From assembly GCF_947855115.1 (NCBI RefSeq), contig NZ_CANTZW010000009.1, forward strand, positions 62,001-126,000: a DNA stretch of 64,000 nt, in the 5' to 3' direction. Positions 21,201 to 30,560 of this stretch are shown here, piece after piece (position 1 is the stretch's first letter; every line of letters begins with the position of its first letter). Source of the DNA: an uncultured Parabacteroides sp. Its GTDB lineage: Bacteria > Bacteroidota > Bacteroidia > Bacteroidales > Tannerellaceae. Under the pieces are notes generated by a model that saw only the letters and a program-made list of their open reading frames with translations, did no database searches and had not been told where the DNA came from. The translations under genes were made by a program, and so were the position numbers.

Positions 21201-21541
21201 ACAATGGTTGAGGCCTCGAAACGTGCGGCATCTATATTCGTATGTTTATCCAGTTCCAAGGTAATCCTTCCCCATCCGTTTCCCGAGGTCGAGGAAATCT
21301 CTTTGATTCCTTTGATACGGGCAAGCATCGCCTCCAACCGGGAGGTTACCTCCATCTCGATAACCCTTGCTGAGTTGGAGGGCATATTATAGCTGATACT
21401 CAACTTCGGCAACGTGCGGGAGGGAGATAGCTTGATCGGCAATAAAGGCACGAAAGCGATCCCCGCCAATGCGACGCAAAGGAAGGTGACGATGATCGTA
21501 AAGGATGATATGTTCGGCTTAGAACCCATGCTCGTAATCAA
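18299..21541 (-). CDS. RND efflux permease (second of two)
   Basis: 1080 aa; RND topology, TM4 SLVIDNTIVMTD. Confidence 0.88.
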   Translation of the reverse strand: MITSMGSKPNISSFTIIVTFLCVALAGIAFVPLLPIKLSPSRTLPKLSISYNMPSNSARVIEMEVTSRLEAMLARIKGIKEISSTSGNGWGRITLELDKHTNIDAARFEASTIVRQTWPDLPEELSYPILEMSRPDDKESRPFMSYTLNASATPIFIQRFAEDQIKPRLSSVQGIYRIDVSGATPMEWRLEYDSRQLRDLGITIEDIQSAISQYYKKEFLGTANMGKGSAGKEWIRLALMPEKTTNGFEPSHITVANKDGSLIRLDQLIKVTRQEEAPQSYYRINGLNSIYLSIRAEETANQLQLAQKVKEEMEHIRTLLPPGYEIHTSYDATEFIQEELDKIYVRTGLTILILLLFVLLITRNVRYLFLIIISLSINLCIAVILYYLLGLEMQLYSLAGITISLSLVIDNTIVMTDHIRHHQDRKAFLSILAATLTTMGALVIIFFLDEKIRLNLQDFAAVVIINLAVSLFIALFLVPALIDKMNLHRKKVASSSPKARGHWKQHPVVRPVRSFIHRFPVYFSRYYRAQIRFLCHWKKLACVILVLAFGLPIFLLPEKIEPEEKDLSARDSLWIARYNEFAAKDIWKETIKPIVDKSLGGTLRLFVQKVYEGSYFTRNEETVLSISASMPNGTTLDQMNHLINRMEAYLSTYKEIRQFQTSIYNARQASINVYFTRENERSGFPYTLKSRVISKALELGGGSWGVWGLMDQGFSNDVRENAGSFRIEMYGYNYDELYEWAEKLREKLLTYRRIKEVLINSEFSWWKDDYQEFYFNLNKARMAQADILPIDLFASIRPVFGKDIYAGTIVVDNETEKLKLSSRQSKEFDIWSMQYVPQTIRDKSYKLSELAAVEKSQTPQQIAKVNQQYRLCLQYEYIGASSQGEKIQKRELREFNKILPMGYTAKAEKNYWSWDQKDNKQYALLFLIIVIIFFTTSILFNSLKQPLAVIFVIPISYIGVFLTFYWFKLNFDQGGFASFVLLCGITVNASIYILNEYNQIRERIPAISPIRAYLKAWNAKITPIFLTVISTILGFIPFMLGTDKEAFWFPLAAGTIGGLIMSILGIFLYLPIFTLKKEQY

Positions 21542-23012
21542 ATTCGTTGGCTAATGAGATGCCAGTCTCGAAATCATGTAAGGTGAGCTTGCGTATTTTG
21601 TAATAGCTCAACCAATAATTTTGCAAGGCCGTGATATAATTACGCTGCGCTTCCTGCTGGCGGTTCAAGGAGAGCGTAAGGCTATTGATATCCGCTTTGC
21701 CGATCATGAAACGTTGCTTGGTCTCGTTATAGGCCATGATAGCGATGTCTAAGGCTTCTTCGGCGCTGGCGATCAGGTTTTGTTGTACATTGAAATCGCT
21801 GACGGTCATGATTACGTCTTCCTCCAAAGTGACTTCTGTCTGCCGTGCGGATATTTGCGTAACATTCAGATTGCTTTTGGCTATATTGTATTTGCCCTTC
21901 CGTACTCCCCAGTCTATAAGGGGGATAGAGATGGAGATCGATACTAGGTCTTGTTGTAACGGATTCTTGTAGACTTCCTTAAATTGGGTCGCTACTTGGT
22001 TGAAACCGATACTGGCATTCAAGGAGGCGTTGAATAAGGTTTCTTTTTTGGTCTTATCCACTTGTTGCTCGGCTTCTAGCACATCTTGCTGTACTTCCAA
22101 GAATTTAGGGTTATTCTCCCGGGCTAATGCCAGTGCCTGATCTACCGGAATATTCATATCATGGGGGCGTGACGGCAACCGGAGCCGTATCTCCGTATTC
22201 TTATCGAAATTCAGATACGAGGCCAAACTGAACATGGCTCGTTTCAAGGCTATATCGGCGTTTTGCAAGGTATTGCGGGCATTGATCGCATCCAGCTTGA
22301 GCGTCAGTAAATCCGCTTGACTAATAGCCGCGATCTTATGCCGCTCTTGGCCGGTACGGTATAACGTATCGGTGGTGGCTACATTTTCTTTGGCCATATC
22401 ATATTCTACTTGAGCCATGGCTAAAGAGAAAAAGTAGGTGGTGGCTTGCTCGCTGACAGTCTCGATATTGTAAAGTAACTCTTTCTTTACTTTCTCGTAT
22501 TTTAGAGGTTCAATCTTTTTCTCCCATCGGAAAGGGTTGTATCCCAATAAATCTTGGCTATATCCGATACGGATTGGAACGGAGGTGAACTGATTGTAAG
22601 TATTCGATCCGAAATAGCGCATATACCCCAGATCTGTGTCCACGAAGAAACTACCACCCAGCATATCGAAGTTCTGCTTGATTTTTAAGTTTCCTCCCGC
22701 GTAAAAGGACTGTTGCTTACGGTATTCGTCGATATCTTTCTCCGAATCGTATCGTTTCGTGATATCCCGGTAGTATTCGGCGGGCGTGATATTCAACGTA
22801 AGACTGGGCAGTCGCTCCGCTTTGTAATTACGGAACTCCCAGTAACCGGACAAGAATAGGTTTTTCGTACGAAAAGCCTCCAGCGAGCTATCGGCGGCCA
22901 ATGAGATCGTCTTCTCAAGGGAAAGGACGAGCGATTGGGCCGATACTTCTCCGGCTAGTAACGAACAGAACACATATAAAGCCAGGAATGTCCTTTTGTA
23001 TCTTTTTCTCAT
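21519..23012 (-). CDS. TolC-family outer-membrane efflux protein
   Basis: 497 aa with signal peptide and OEP repeats; overlaps flanking permease genes. Confidence 0.88.
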   Translation of the reverse strand: MRKRYKRTFLALYVFCSLLAGEVSAQSLVLSLEKTISLAADSSLEAFRTKNLFLSGYWEFRNYKAERLPSLTLNITPAEYYRDITKRYDSEKDIDEYRKQQSFYAGGNLKIKQNFDMLGGSFFVDTDLGYMRYFGSNTYNQFTSVPIRIGYSQDLLGYNPFRWEKKIEPLKYEKVKKELLYNIETVSEQATTYFFSLAMAQVEYDMAKENVATTDTLYRTGQERHKIAAISQADLLTLKLDAINARNTLQNADIALKRAMFSLASYLNFDKNTEIRLRLPSRPHDMNIPVDQALALARENNPKFLEVQQDVLEAEQQVDKTKKETLFNASLNASIGFNQVATQFKEVYKNPLQQDLVSISISIPLIDWGVRKGKYNIAKSNLNVTQISARQTEVTLEEDVIMTVSDFNVQQNLIASAEEALDIAIMAYNETKQRFMIGKADINSLTLSLNRQQEAQRNYITALQNYWLSYYKIRKLTLHDFETGISLANEFDYEHGF

Positions 23013-26000
23013 AATGCATGTCTCCTATAGATAAACCAGTAAATCAAAGGAATGATAAATAAACTGACTGCCGTACCGATCAGCATCGCCGAGATCATGG
23101 CGATAGAGAGCGGCTTTTGCAACTCACTTCCCATATCGAACGTGAATAGTAGCGGTACCATACCGAATATAGTTGTCAATGAGGTCATGATAATCGGTCG
23201 AAGACGGCGGCGACCGGCCTCGTGGATCGCTTCCATCAGGGGTACACCTTCTTTCCGCAGCTCATTGATTGCGTCCAGTTTCAAGATAGAGTCGTTTATG
23301 ATGATACCGCAAGTTACCACGATACCGATCGCGCTCATCAGGTTTAAGGTATGCCCGCATATCCATAATACCAGTAAGGAGGCGGCTACGTCTATCGGTA
23401 TCTCCAGCAGGACGATCAAGGGTTGCAAGAAACTCTCGAATTGTGCCGCTAGGATAAAATACATCAAGAGAATGGATATGAATAAGATGACTACCAATTC
23501 ATTCAGCATTTGCCGGTTCGAGAAGAAGCTTCCCGAGAAATCGATGTCCCAATTTGTCTTATCCTTGGATTCGCCGCGTACGAGCTCCCGGATATTTTCC
23601 ATCAACTGCTCCGCGTTTTCTACTTGATAGAAGCTGAAAGGAATGTATTCTCCGTTCTTTCCCGCGGTGAGCGTCTTCAAGTCTTCTCCGGGAGCAATCT
23701 TTGTTACCGTGCTAAGAGGGACATAGTTCGTCTTTTGATTTTCGCCCGGTTGTGTACGGATTAAGGTCTTTTGTAAGATCTGGTCGACCGTTTGCTCGTT
23801 TCCGGCGAGCGTGATCGGTAGATACTGTTGGTAGGAGCGTAAGGTGGCGACTTCATTTTCCTTGAAGGCCGTCTTAAGTACCCGGTAGACCTCTTCGTAA
23901 GAGATATTATAAAGCAATAGTTTCTGATGGTCTATGGATATGTTTAATTGATTCTCGAAAGCTACGCCAACGGGAGCGATACCGGTCTTACTCGCTAGTG
24001 TTTTCTCTAGTTTTTGCAAAGTCGGGGCATCCGGGGCTTGTTCTTTATTACGGGCATAGAACTCGGCTACGATATCGGCCTCGCCGGTCACGAACAGTTT
24101 CTCGAACACGGTCTCCGGTGGAGAGAACGATAATACGGCTGCCGGATAATTTCGTTTTATCCAAGCGGAGATTTCTTGTTGTAAAGGAGCGATAGCGTCG
24201 GTCTTTTCCGTCTTGAAGTAAAGTTCTACCTCCGAGATGGATAATTCCCGGTCTCGGTTAAGCAGGAATTGTTGCTGTCCGATATAGGCCGTGTGTTGTG
24301 CGCCTAACCGGTCGGCCTCGCCAAATAACTCTGTGACTCTCTTTCTATTTTCATCAATATGAATGTTCTCGTTCCATTCAACATGTGCGATTAACTCATT
24401 CTGATCGATTTCCGGCATCCGGCTTTTAGGGATCATATAGAATAGGATCGCGCAAAGGGGGATGGTGACGGCTACGAACAATAGGCTGGTGCTCTTATGC
24501 CTGAATATGAAATCAACACCTTCGTCATAGAACCGGTCCAGCGTATGCTCCTTGATCAAATTGTTTATTTTCAGGTTGAAAAAGGAATGCTTGATCTCCG
24601 GTACGCTGTAGACTAATTTGTAAAGTACAGGCAGTAACATGATCCCGGTGAAATAAGAGACCATTAAACCGACCGTAACGGCAAACGCCTGATCGAAGAA
24701 AATCGCTCCCGCTATACCACTCATAAATACCAAAGGTACGAATACGGCGATCGTAGTGAGCGTAGAGCTGAGCATAGGCGTAATAACCTCGGTGGTTCCT
24801 TTAATGCAAGCCTCTTCCAGACTGTCTCCTTTCGTCCGGTATTGCATGATGTTCTCGGTCACGATGATGGAACTGTCTATCATCATACCCAATGCCAGAA
24901 TCAAGCCGGATAGGGAAATGATATTTAAGGACATATTGAAAAGGTAGAAAAACAAGAAACAGATAACGATACTGACCACCATACTTAATCCGATTACCGC
25001 AGGGCTTTTTACGTCTCCAAGGAAAAGGATCGCCACGATGCAGATAAATAGGAAACCTAACGATAGGTTCTGTTTGAGGTTGGAAATCGTATAATCCAAT
25101 AACTCGGTCTGGTTTCTTGTGATCGTAAATTCAATATCCGGGTAGATAGACTCAAAATAATCGGTCACCTCGGCGAGCGCCTCTTTCATATTGTCCATAT
25201 TCTCGTCCGCTTGCTTGATAACGGCTAATGTAACGGCTCTTTTCCCGTTGGCTAGCGATAAACCGGTCTCTTTTTCCGGTACGACAGCTACTTTTGCCAG
25301 ATCTTTTATCTGGAAGATACGGTCATTTTTCCGGATGTAAATGTTTTGTACGTCTTCCGGTGTACGTAATAAGGTAGAGAATTTGATATTGTACTCATAA
25401 TAGCCGTCCCGTACGGTCATGCTTCCCGGCTCAATATTGTTGGCAGACAAGGCCGATTCCAAATCATTTAATGTGATATCAGCCATTTCCAAAAGCTTCA
25501 TATCCGGTACGATCTGTAATTGCCGTCCTAATATACCCGTGATATCCACCATTGCGACTTCCGGTAATTGCTCGATCCTTCGTTTGATTACTGTTTCCGC
25601 AAATTGGCAAAGATCGAGGAAAGCGGCATCGCTTTCTAATTGAGAATGGAGAATTGAAGATTGAGAATTAGGGGAAGTGGATTGTGAATTTTCAATTTTC
25701 ATTTCTCCATTCTCAATTGTCTTGAGTGTGAGATTGAGGCAAAACACCGGAATGTCCGTAGCGCTCGCCTTGACTACCCGCGGACGTTCCACTTCGCGGG
25801 GCAGGTAATTCATGGCAGCGTCTATTTTCTCATTGACTTCTATAAAGGCAAGATCCGTGTTCGTGCCAAAGTCAAAGCTGAGACGAATAATACCCGCTCC
25901 ATCACGAGTCTCGCTATGAATATCCCGTAATCCTGCCACTTGCATCAATTGCAAACGAATCGGTTTCACGACAGTATTTTCCAATTCCCGGGCAGACGTG

Positions 26001-26152
26001 TTTTGTCCGGAGACCTGAACGGTAATCTCAGGTATGGCGATATCAGGCAATAAAGATACCGGTATGGTGAAATAAGTCACCAACCCCACGATAAAGCAAG
26101 CCGTAAAAGCCATCAATACCGCTATCGGACGTTGTAGCAGGAAACGAACCAT
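23009..26152 (-). CDS. RND efflux permease (first of two)
   Basis: 1047 aa; RND motifs, TM4 LALGMMIDSSIIVTEN. Confidence 0.92.
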   Translation of the reverse strand: MVRFLLQRPIAVLMAFTACFIVGLVTYFTIPVSLLPDIAIPEITVQVSGQNTSARELENTVVKPIRLQLMQVAGLRDIHSETRDGAGIIRLSFDFGTNTDLAFIEVNEKIDAAMNYLPREVERPRVVKASATDIPVFCLNLTLKTIENGEMKIENSQSTSPNSQSSILHSQLESDAAFLDLCQFAETVIKRRIEQLPEVAMVDITGILGRQLQIVPDMKLLEMADITLNDLESALSANNIEPGSMTVRDGYYEYNIKFSTLLRTPEDVQNIYIRKNDRIFQIKDLAKVAVVPEKETGLSLANGKRAVTLAVIKQADENMDNMKEALAEVTDYFESIYPDIEFTITRNQTELLDYTISNLKQNLSLGFLFICIVAILFLGDVKSPAVIGLSMVVSIVICFLFFYLFNMSLNIISLSGLILALGMMIDSSIIVTENIMQYRTKGDSLEEACIKGTTEVITPMLSSTLTTIAVFVPLVFMSGIAGAIFFDQAFAVTVGLMVSYFTGIMLLPVLYKLVYSVPEIKHSFFNLKINNLIKEHTLDRFYDEGVDFIFRHKSTSLLFVAVTIPLCAILFYMIPKSRMPEIDQNELIAHVEWNENIHIDENRKRVTELFGEADRLGAQHTAYIGQQQFLLNRDRELSISEVELYFKTEKTDAIAPLQQEISAWIKRNYPAAVLSFSPPETVFEKLFVTGEADIVAEFYARNKEQAPDAPTLQKLEKTLASKTGIAPVGVAFENQLNISIDHQKLLLYNISYEEVYRVLKTAFKENEVATLRSYQQYLPITLAGNEQTVDQILQKTLIRTQPGENQKTNYVPLSTVTKIAPGEDLKTLTAGKNGEYIPFSFYQVENAEQLMENIRELVRGESKDKTNWDIDFSGSFFSNRQMLNELVVILFISILLMYFILAAQFESFLQPLIVLLEIPIDVAASLLVLWICGHTLNLMSAIGIVVTCGIIINDSILKLDAINELRKEGVPLMEAIHEAGRRRLRPIIMTSLTTIFGMVPLLFTFDMGSELQKPLSIAMISAMLIGTAVSLFIIPLIYWFIYRRHAL
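25638..25718. repeat. 81-bp inverted-repeat element inside the RND permease CDS
   Basis: AATTGAGAATGGAGAA (25638-25653) and perfect complement TTCTCCATTCTCAATT (25703-25718), interior also quasi-palindromic. Confidence 0.85.
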
Positions 26153-26171
26153 ATCAACTAATTTTCAATTC

Positions 26172-27239
26172 TCAATTTTCAATTACCTTGACCGGTGACT
26201 CATGCGCCAGATTAATATTGCCGCTTGTAATCACGACATCACCTTCTTTCAATCCTTCCAAGAGGGTGTAACTATCTGCGTTTTCCAGTCCAGTACGCAC
26301 ATAGTTCCAGTAAGCGTGTTCATCCACTAAAGTAAATATGACTTGTTTTCCGGAACGTAATACCACGGCAGTTTTAGGTACGACCAATTGCTTCCCAAGC
26401 GAACGTTGTACGCTAACCCGTACATTCATGCCTTCGAATAATTTACCCTTGCTGGTTACCGCCGCTTTTACCTGTACCATCCCGTTCTCATCCACAACCG
26501 GATTGATCTCGGATATACGTCCTTCTGTTTTTAGGCTAGTGGTAGTGAAAGGGGTCACTTCCACTTTATCTCCGTTTTGGATGAGCGGTAACTCACTTTC
26601 CAATACGGTGAAAGAGGCCTCCAGGCTATGAGGATCGATGACGGTGCAGAATACGTCCGTCGTAGACGCCACGTTCTCTTGTTTGGCGAAAAGGTTTGCG
26701 ATAATGCCATCGAAAGGTGCTATTAACGTCGCGTTCTGTTCCTCGTATTGCGCAAGTTGATATTGGGCGAGCGCCAGATCATATCCACTTTTTACTCGTG
26801 CCAGGTTGAGCGTCGCCGGCGGGACTTTCGCTGAGTCTTCCAGCATATATCCTTGGCCGATCAATACATCTTTTAATTCAAGTTTCGCTTTCTCCAAGGC
26901 GTCTTTGGCTTGCGCTGTTTTGTTCATGAGCCGGAACGTGGAGAGTTCCGCTATTTTTTGCCCTTTACTTACCCGGTCTCCATTCTTCACGTAAATGCGA
27001 GCGATCGGCTCTGCCGATTCAAATCGCAAGTCCACCATCTTACGAGCGGATAATTTACCATTACTGATCAATTCATGATTAAACTCCGTTTGCTTCAAGG
27101 TCATGATCGTGACTTCGTTTGCCTCATCCGGCAATACGGTTTCTACGGAATCCTGTGTGGCATCTGTATCCTTCTTTTCTCCGTCGCATGCGCTTAAACA
27201 GAATAAAAGTGTAAAGGTCAACAATTTATAGTACTTCAT
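26172..27239 (-). CDS. RND periplasmic adaptor (HlyD/MFP family) lipoprotein
   Basis: MKYYKLLTFTLLFCLSACDG lipobox; PIARIYVKNGDRVSKGQKIAEL and ATLIAPFDGIIANLFAKQEN motifs; start chosen downstream of the promoter. Confidence 0.88.
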   Translation of the reverse strand: MKYYKLLTFTLLFCLSACDGEKKDTDATQDSVETVLPDEANEVTIMTLKQTEFNHELISNGKLSARKMVDLRFESAEPIARIYVKNGDRVSKGQKIAELSTFRLMNKTAQAKDALEKAKLELKDVLIGQGYMLEDSAKVPPATLNLARVKSGYDLALAQYQLAQYEEQNATLIAPFDGIIANLFAKQENVASTTDVFCTVIDPHSLEASFTVLESELPLIQNGDKVEVTPFTTTSLKTEGRISEINPVVDENGMVQVKAAVTSKGKLFEGMNVRVSVQRSLGKQLVVPKTAVVLRSGKQVIFTLVDEHAYWNYVRTGLENADSYTLLEGLKEGDVVITSGNINLAHESPVKVIEN

Positions 27240-27277
27240 ACTCGTAAGATTGATCGGTTTGTACAATTTGTCATTCG

Positions 27278-27285
27278 CAAATATA
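27278..27285 (-). promoter_or_regulatory. -7 element of the RND operon promoter
   Basis: Minus strand TATATTTG matches TAnnTTTG. Confidence 0.5.
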
Positions 27286-27339
27286 AGTATTTATTATTAC
27301 GATATAGTCGTAATTGCCATAAAAATAAGGATATTGCAT

Positions 27340-29148
27340 TCATATTGATGTGTTGTTTAACATACTTCGTGCTTTCTCTTTCATTTCTTTAATAGCGGAA
27401 CTTTCCACTTTGGGTTTCTTAGTTAATATGGAATCAATCGCCATTTTCAATTTTGCAGGTTGAAAATAAGATGGTTCCATATAAAGATTCATTAACAGAT
27501 AATACGGATAGATACGTTCCGGTAAAATATCAATGGCATGTAACAGGTGCTTTTCCGCTTGTCGGTATTTACCTAAACACTGCTCATTTTTAGCCATTAC
27601 GTAATAAAGCATGGGATCGGAGCTTAATAAGACAGCTCTTTCCAGATATTCATTCGCTTTCTCGTATCGTCCGGTCTTGTTTAGGCATTGAGCGGCCTCG
27701 AAAAGGAATTCCGGTTTATGCTTCAATAATGGATACAAAGGTTCATATACTTCCAAGGCCGCTTCGTAAGCTTTATTCTTGTAAAACATTTGCGCCTTGC
27801 TCCATTTTTGATAAGCCCTATAATAATCTTTTTGCATCCAGAACAAACCTATTCCAAGGATAGCGATTCCCATAAGAAATATGCGTTTGCCCCATCTATG
27901 GCCATTAGATTCGGCTTGGTTCTCATGGATCTCATCCTTGTCCGGCGTTACGCTCATTGCCCCTAGGAATATCAATACGATCCAGAACTCCGGCAATTGT
28001 AATGGATAGGAAGAGAAAGCGAATATAGCTAGCGACATCAATCCCCCGCAACAAGCATACCTCTTATTCTTTATTCCTTTATAGAATAGAAGTCCCAGCC
28101 ATGCGGTAAATAGAGCCAGCCCTACGACTCCCTGTTCCAATCCAATCTGTAGATATTCGTTGAAAGCATATTCCGGACATCCTGCGACCCACTTCTCCTG
28201 TTCGGTAGCCTTTCCCGAAGCCATGTATTCCGCTTGTGTCTCTGCGTAAGCGGCAGGGAACCCACCTAGGCCGGTACCTGTAATCGGTTGTTTCTGTATC
28301 GCTTTTGCCGTGATCTTCCACATCAGGAACCTTCCGTCCGCAGAATCTTTTTTTAAGGTGTAAAGGAATGTGCTACTTCCTGAGAGCAAAACACATCCAA
28401 GAATACCACCTATTATGTAAAACCTTTTATGCTGTCTTATTCTTTGTTTGATCCGCTTCCAGTCCATTCGGTACATAGCGTACACCCAAAGGCAAGCGCC
28501 AAGAGCCGCTATCCATGCTGACCGGCTCATTCCGGCCGGAAGAACTATGATTATTGCCAGTACACATACCGTAGAGAAATAATATAAGATATTCCGTTTG
28601 GGTTGTTTCAGCGAGATTCCCAAAGCGATCGGTAGCGTTACCGCTAAATATCCGGAATAAGGCCCCGGGTTGAAGAAAGAGCCGGTTAAACGGAATAAAG
28701 AATGATTCGAATACTCCCAATCCTGTAATTGCCGGAAGCCCCATATCGCTTCAATAAGTCCAATGGATAGGAAGATGGATAGATAATATCCATTGAGAAC
28801 CGGAAACCTGTGCGTTATGTACCTAAAAACATACCATAAGACAATAACCTGCTCGATAAATAGAATTTTTTCCGGCTCCGGGTCTATGGAATAAGGATAG
28901 GCTAGGAGGATCCAGACAAAGCATACGATTGGCAGGGTATCTATCCAAGTCCATGCATAGAAGATTCGACCATTGTGAAAAAGTAACGATAATAAGAATG
29001 TAATAGCGAGGAAAAGTGCGATGAGCTGAATCCAAAAGACTTTCTGCGCTGTTAGGCTAGAGAATAGCTGCCCCGAGTCTATAAGGGGGCTACCTAATAA
29101 AAGAACCCCCAATAATGCGTATGTTCCGAAAAAAGGTAGATCTTTCAT
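27340..29148 (-). CDS. O-antigen-ligase/Wzy-like membrane protein with C-terminal TPR repeats
   Basis: Polytopic; RLTGSFFNPGPYSGYLAVTLPIALG and QPITGTGLGGFPAAYAETQAEY; C-terminal TPR (AYEAALEVYEPLYPLLKHKPEFLFEAAQCLNKTGRYEKANEYLERAV). Confidence 0.8.
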   Translation of the reverse strand: MKDLPFFGTYALLGVLLLGSPLIDSGQLFSSLTAQKVFWIQLIALFLAITFLLSLLFHNGRIFYAWTWIDTLPIVCFVWILLAYPYSIDPEPEKILFIEQVIVLWYVFRYITHRFPVLNGYYLSIFLSIGLIEAIWGFRQLQDWEYSNHSLFRLTGSFFNPGPYSGYLAVTLPIALGISLKQPKRNILYYFSTVCVLAIIIVLPAGMSRSAWIAALGACLWVYAMYRMDWKRIKQRIRQHKRFYIIGGILGCVLLSGSSTFLYTLKKDSADGRFLMWKITAKAIQKQPITGTGLGGFPAAYAETQAEYMASGKATEQEKWVAGCPEYAFNEYLQIGLEQGVVGLALFTAWLGLLFYKGIKNKRYACCGGLMSLAIFAFSSYPLQLPEFWIVLIFLGAMSVTPDKDEIHENQAESNGHRWGKRIFLMGIAILGIGLFWMQKDYYRAYQKWSKAQMFYKNKAYEAALEVYEPLYPLLKHKPEFLFEAAQCLNKTGRYEKANEYLERAVLLSSDPMLYYVMAKNEQCLGKYRQAEKHLLHAIDILPERIYPYYLLMNLYMEPSYFQPAKLKMAIDSILTKKPKVESSAIKEMKEKARSMLNNTSI

Positions 29149-29150
29149 GT

Positions 29151-30560
29151 TTAATATCTTTTTATCGTGTCGTTGTCGATTAAGAAAATACGATCTTCCG
29201 CGGCTTTACCCGGCCAAGATATCATGCCTTTTAATAAGCTGCCTTTGGGGATGTCGCGAATAATGATACCCTCTGGCAATGTATCCATCGGGAAATGTCC
29301 GGTTTTAAAACATTGTTGCTCTTGTTCCCAATAACAGAGTGTATGGGGGACTTTTTGTTGATGAGCGTTATCCGAATTGATGAAGATCGATTCGAAGTGA
29401 GTGGAGTCCGGTTTTATTTTAGTGATAATACCGTTGGCACTCACATGAAATGGATATGTGATGAAGCGTAAGAATCCATGCGTGTCTTTGTCATACTCTG
29501 CGATGATGAATACGTCATCACCTACGATCTTGGAAAATGCGCACTGTTTCCCGATCCGTTCACTTAGGGCGAAAGGTCGCCAGTTTTTATAATTGTAGGT
29601 ACAAAGGTAAATAGGTGCTTTCTCCGATTTCACGGGGAAGTCGCAAATTGTCTGTATATCAGTGACAGGAGGTAAATATTGCTCCGTGACAGCGGTTAAT
29701 AAAGGGTTCTTTAGGAAAGTCCGGTATTCATCGGATGATTCGAGAATTACCGGCTCAAAAGGAGCAAATCCGTATCTGTATATCTTGGCGGGGGTTAGAA
29801 ATGGCCTTGTAAGATTATAAATTAAAGAGTCCGGCCCCTCATTTTCCGGGGCGAAAGGTAAGAATTTTCCATCATCATTTAAAAAGGCGCACCAATAGTG
29901 TTCACCGTTTCTTCGAGTCCAGATGGCGTGTTCCGGTACGGCAGGGATACCGACCGCACGCATCATATTCACGCCATACATGGCCATTCCGTCGCAGCGC
30001 CCCAGTCCGGTCTCATGGATTTCTTCCATCGTAGGGTAATAGGCAGGCACCGTCTCTTGATAGGCTACTTTTGCTTTCAATTTCTTTTGCAGCATCATTA
30101 CCGCGTCATACGTGTTGGTGATCTGCGAACTATCCAAGGATGGCAGGTATGTTTTCATTACTTCCTCTCGTAAGCCGGAGGGACGTTCGTATAAACTCCG
30201 GTAGGGGAGAATGTATCTGCAAAAGTTGTCGAAATTGACATTTTGATTCCAGGGTTTGGGCCATACCCGGAAAGCCAGCTCGATATTGTCGATCAAGTAG
30301 GCTGCGGATATGTATGTGATATCCGGTACTTTGTCTCGTTTGTCATACCCAAAATGATAAATCATGTTACGTATAAGAAAACAAGCGGCTTCTTTTTTCA
30401 AGGAGTCTTTTTTATAGTATTCAATAACGTATTCCAACTCCTTCCGGTTATCGCCGGCTTGCCGCAAGGCATATTCCAGCCTTTTTTCTTCCGGGCTAGA
30501 GGGGAGGTCGCAAGAAAGCAGGCATATCGTGCATACTATAAATATAATGATTTTATTCAT
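29151..30560 (-). CDS. Transglutaminase-like lipoprotein
   Basis: Lipobox CTICLLSC; GRCDGMAMYGVNMMRAVGIPAVPEHAIWTRRNGEHYWCAF transglutaminase core. Confidence 0.75.
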   Translation of the reverse strand: MNKIIIFIVCTICLLSCDLPSSPEEKRLEYALRQAGDNRKELEYVIEYYKKDSLKKEAACFLIRNMIYHFGYDKRDKVPDITYISAAYLIDNIELAFRVWPKPWNQNVNFDNFCRYILPYRSLYERPSGLREEVMKTYLPSLDSSQITNTYDAVMMLQKKLKAKVAYQETVPAYYPTMEEIHETGLGRCDGMAMYGVNMMRAVGIPAVPEHAIWTRRNGEHYWCAFLNDDGKFLPFAPENEGPDSLIYNLTRPFLTPAKIYRYGFAPFEPVILESSDEYRTFLKNPLLTAVTEQYLPPVTDIQTICDFPVKSEKAPIYLCTYNYKNWRPFALSERIGKQCAFSKIVGDDVFIIAEYDKDTHGFLRFITYPFHVSANGIITKIKPDSTHFESIFINSDNAHQQKVPHTLCYWEQEQQCFKTGHFPMDTLPEGIIIRDIPKGSLLKGMISWPGKAAEDRIFLIDNDTIKRY

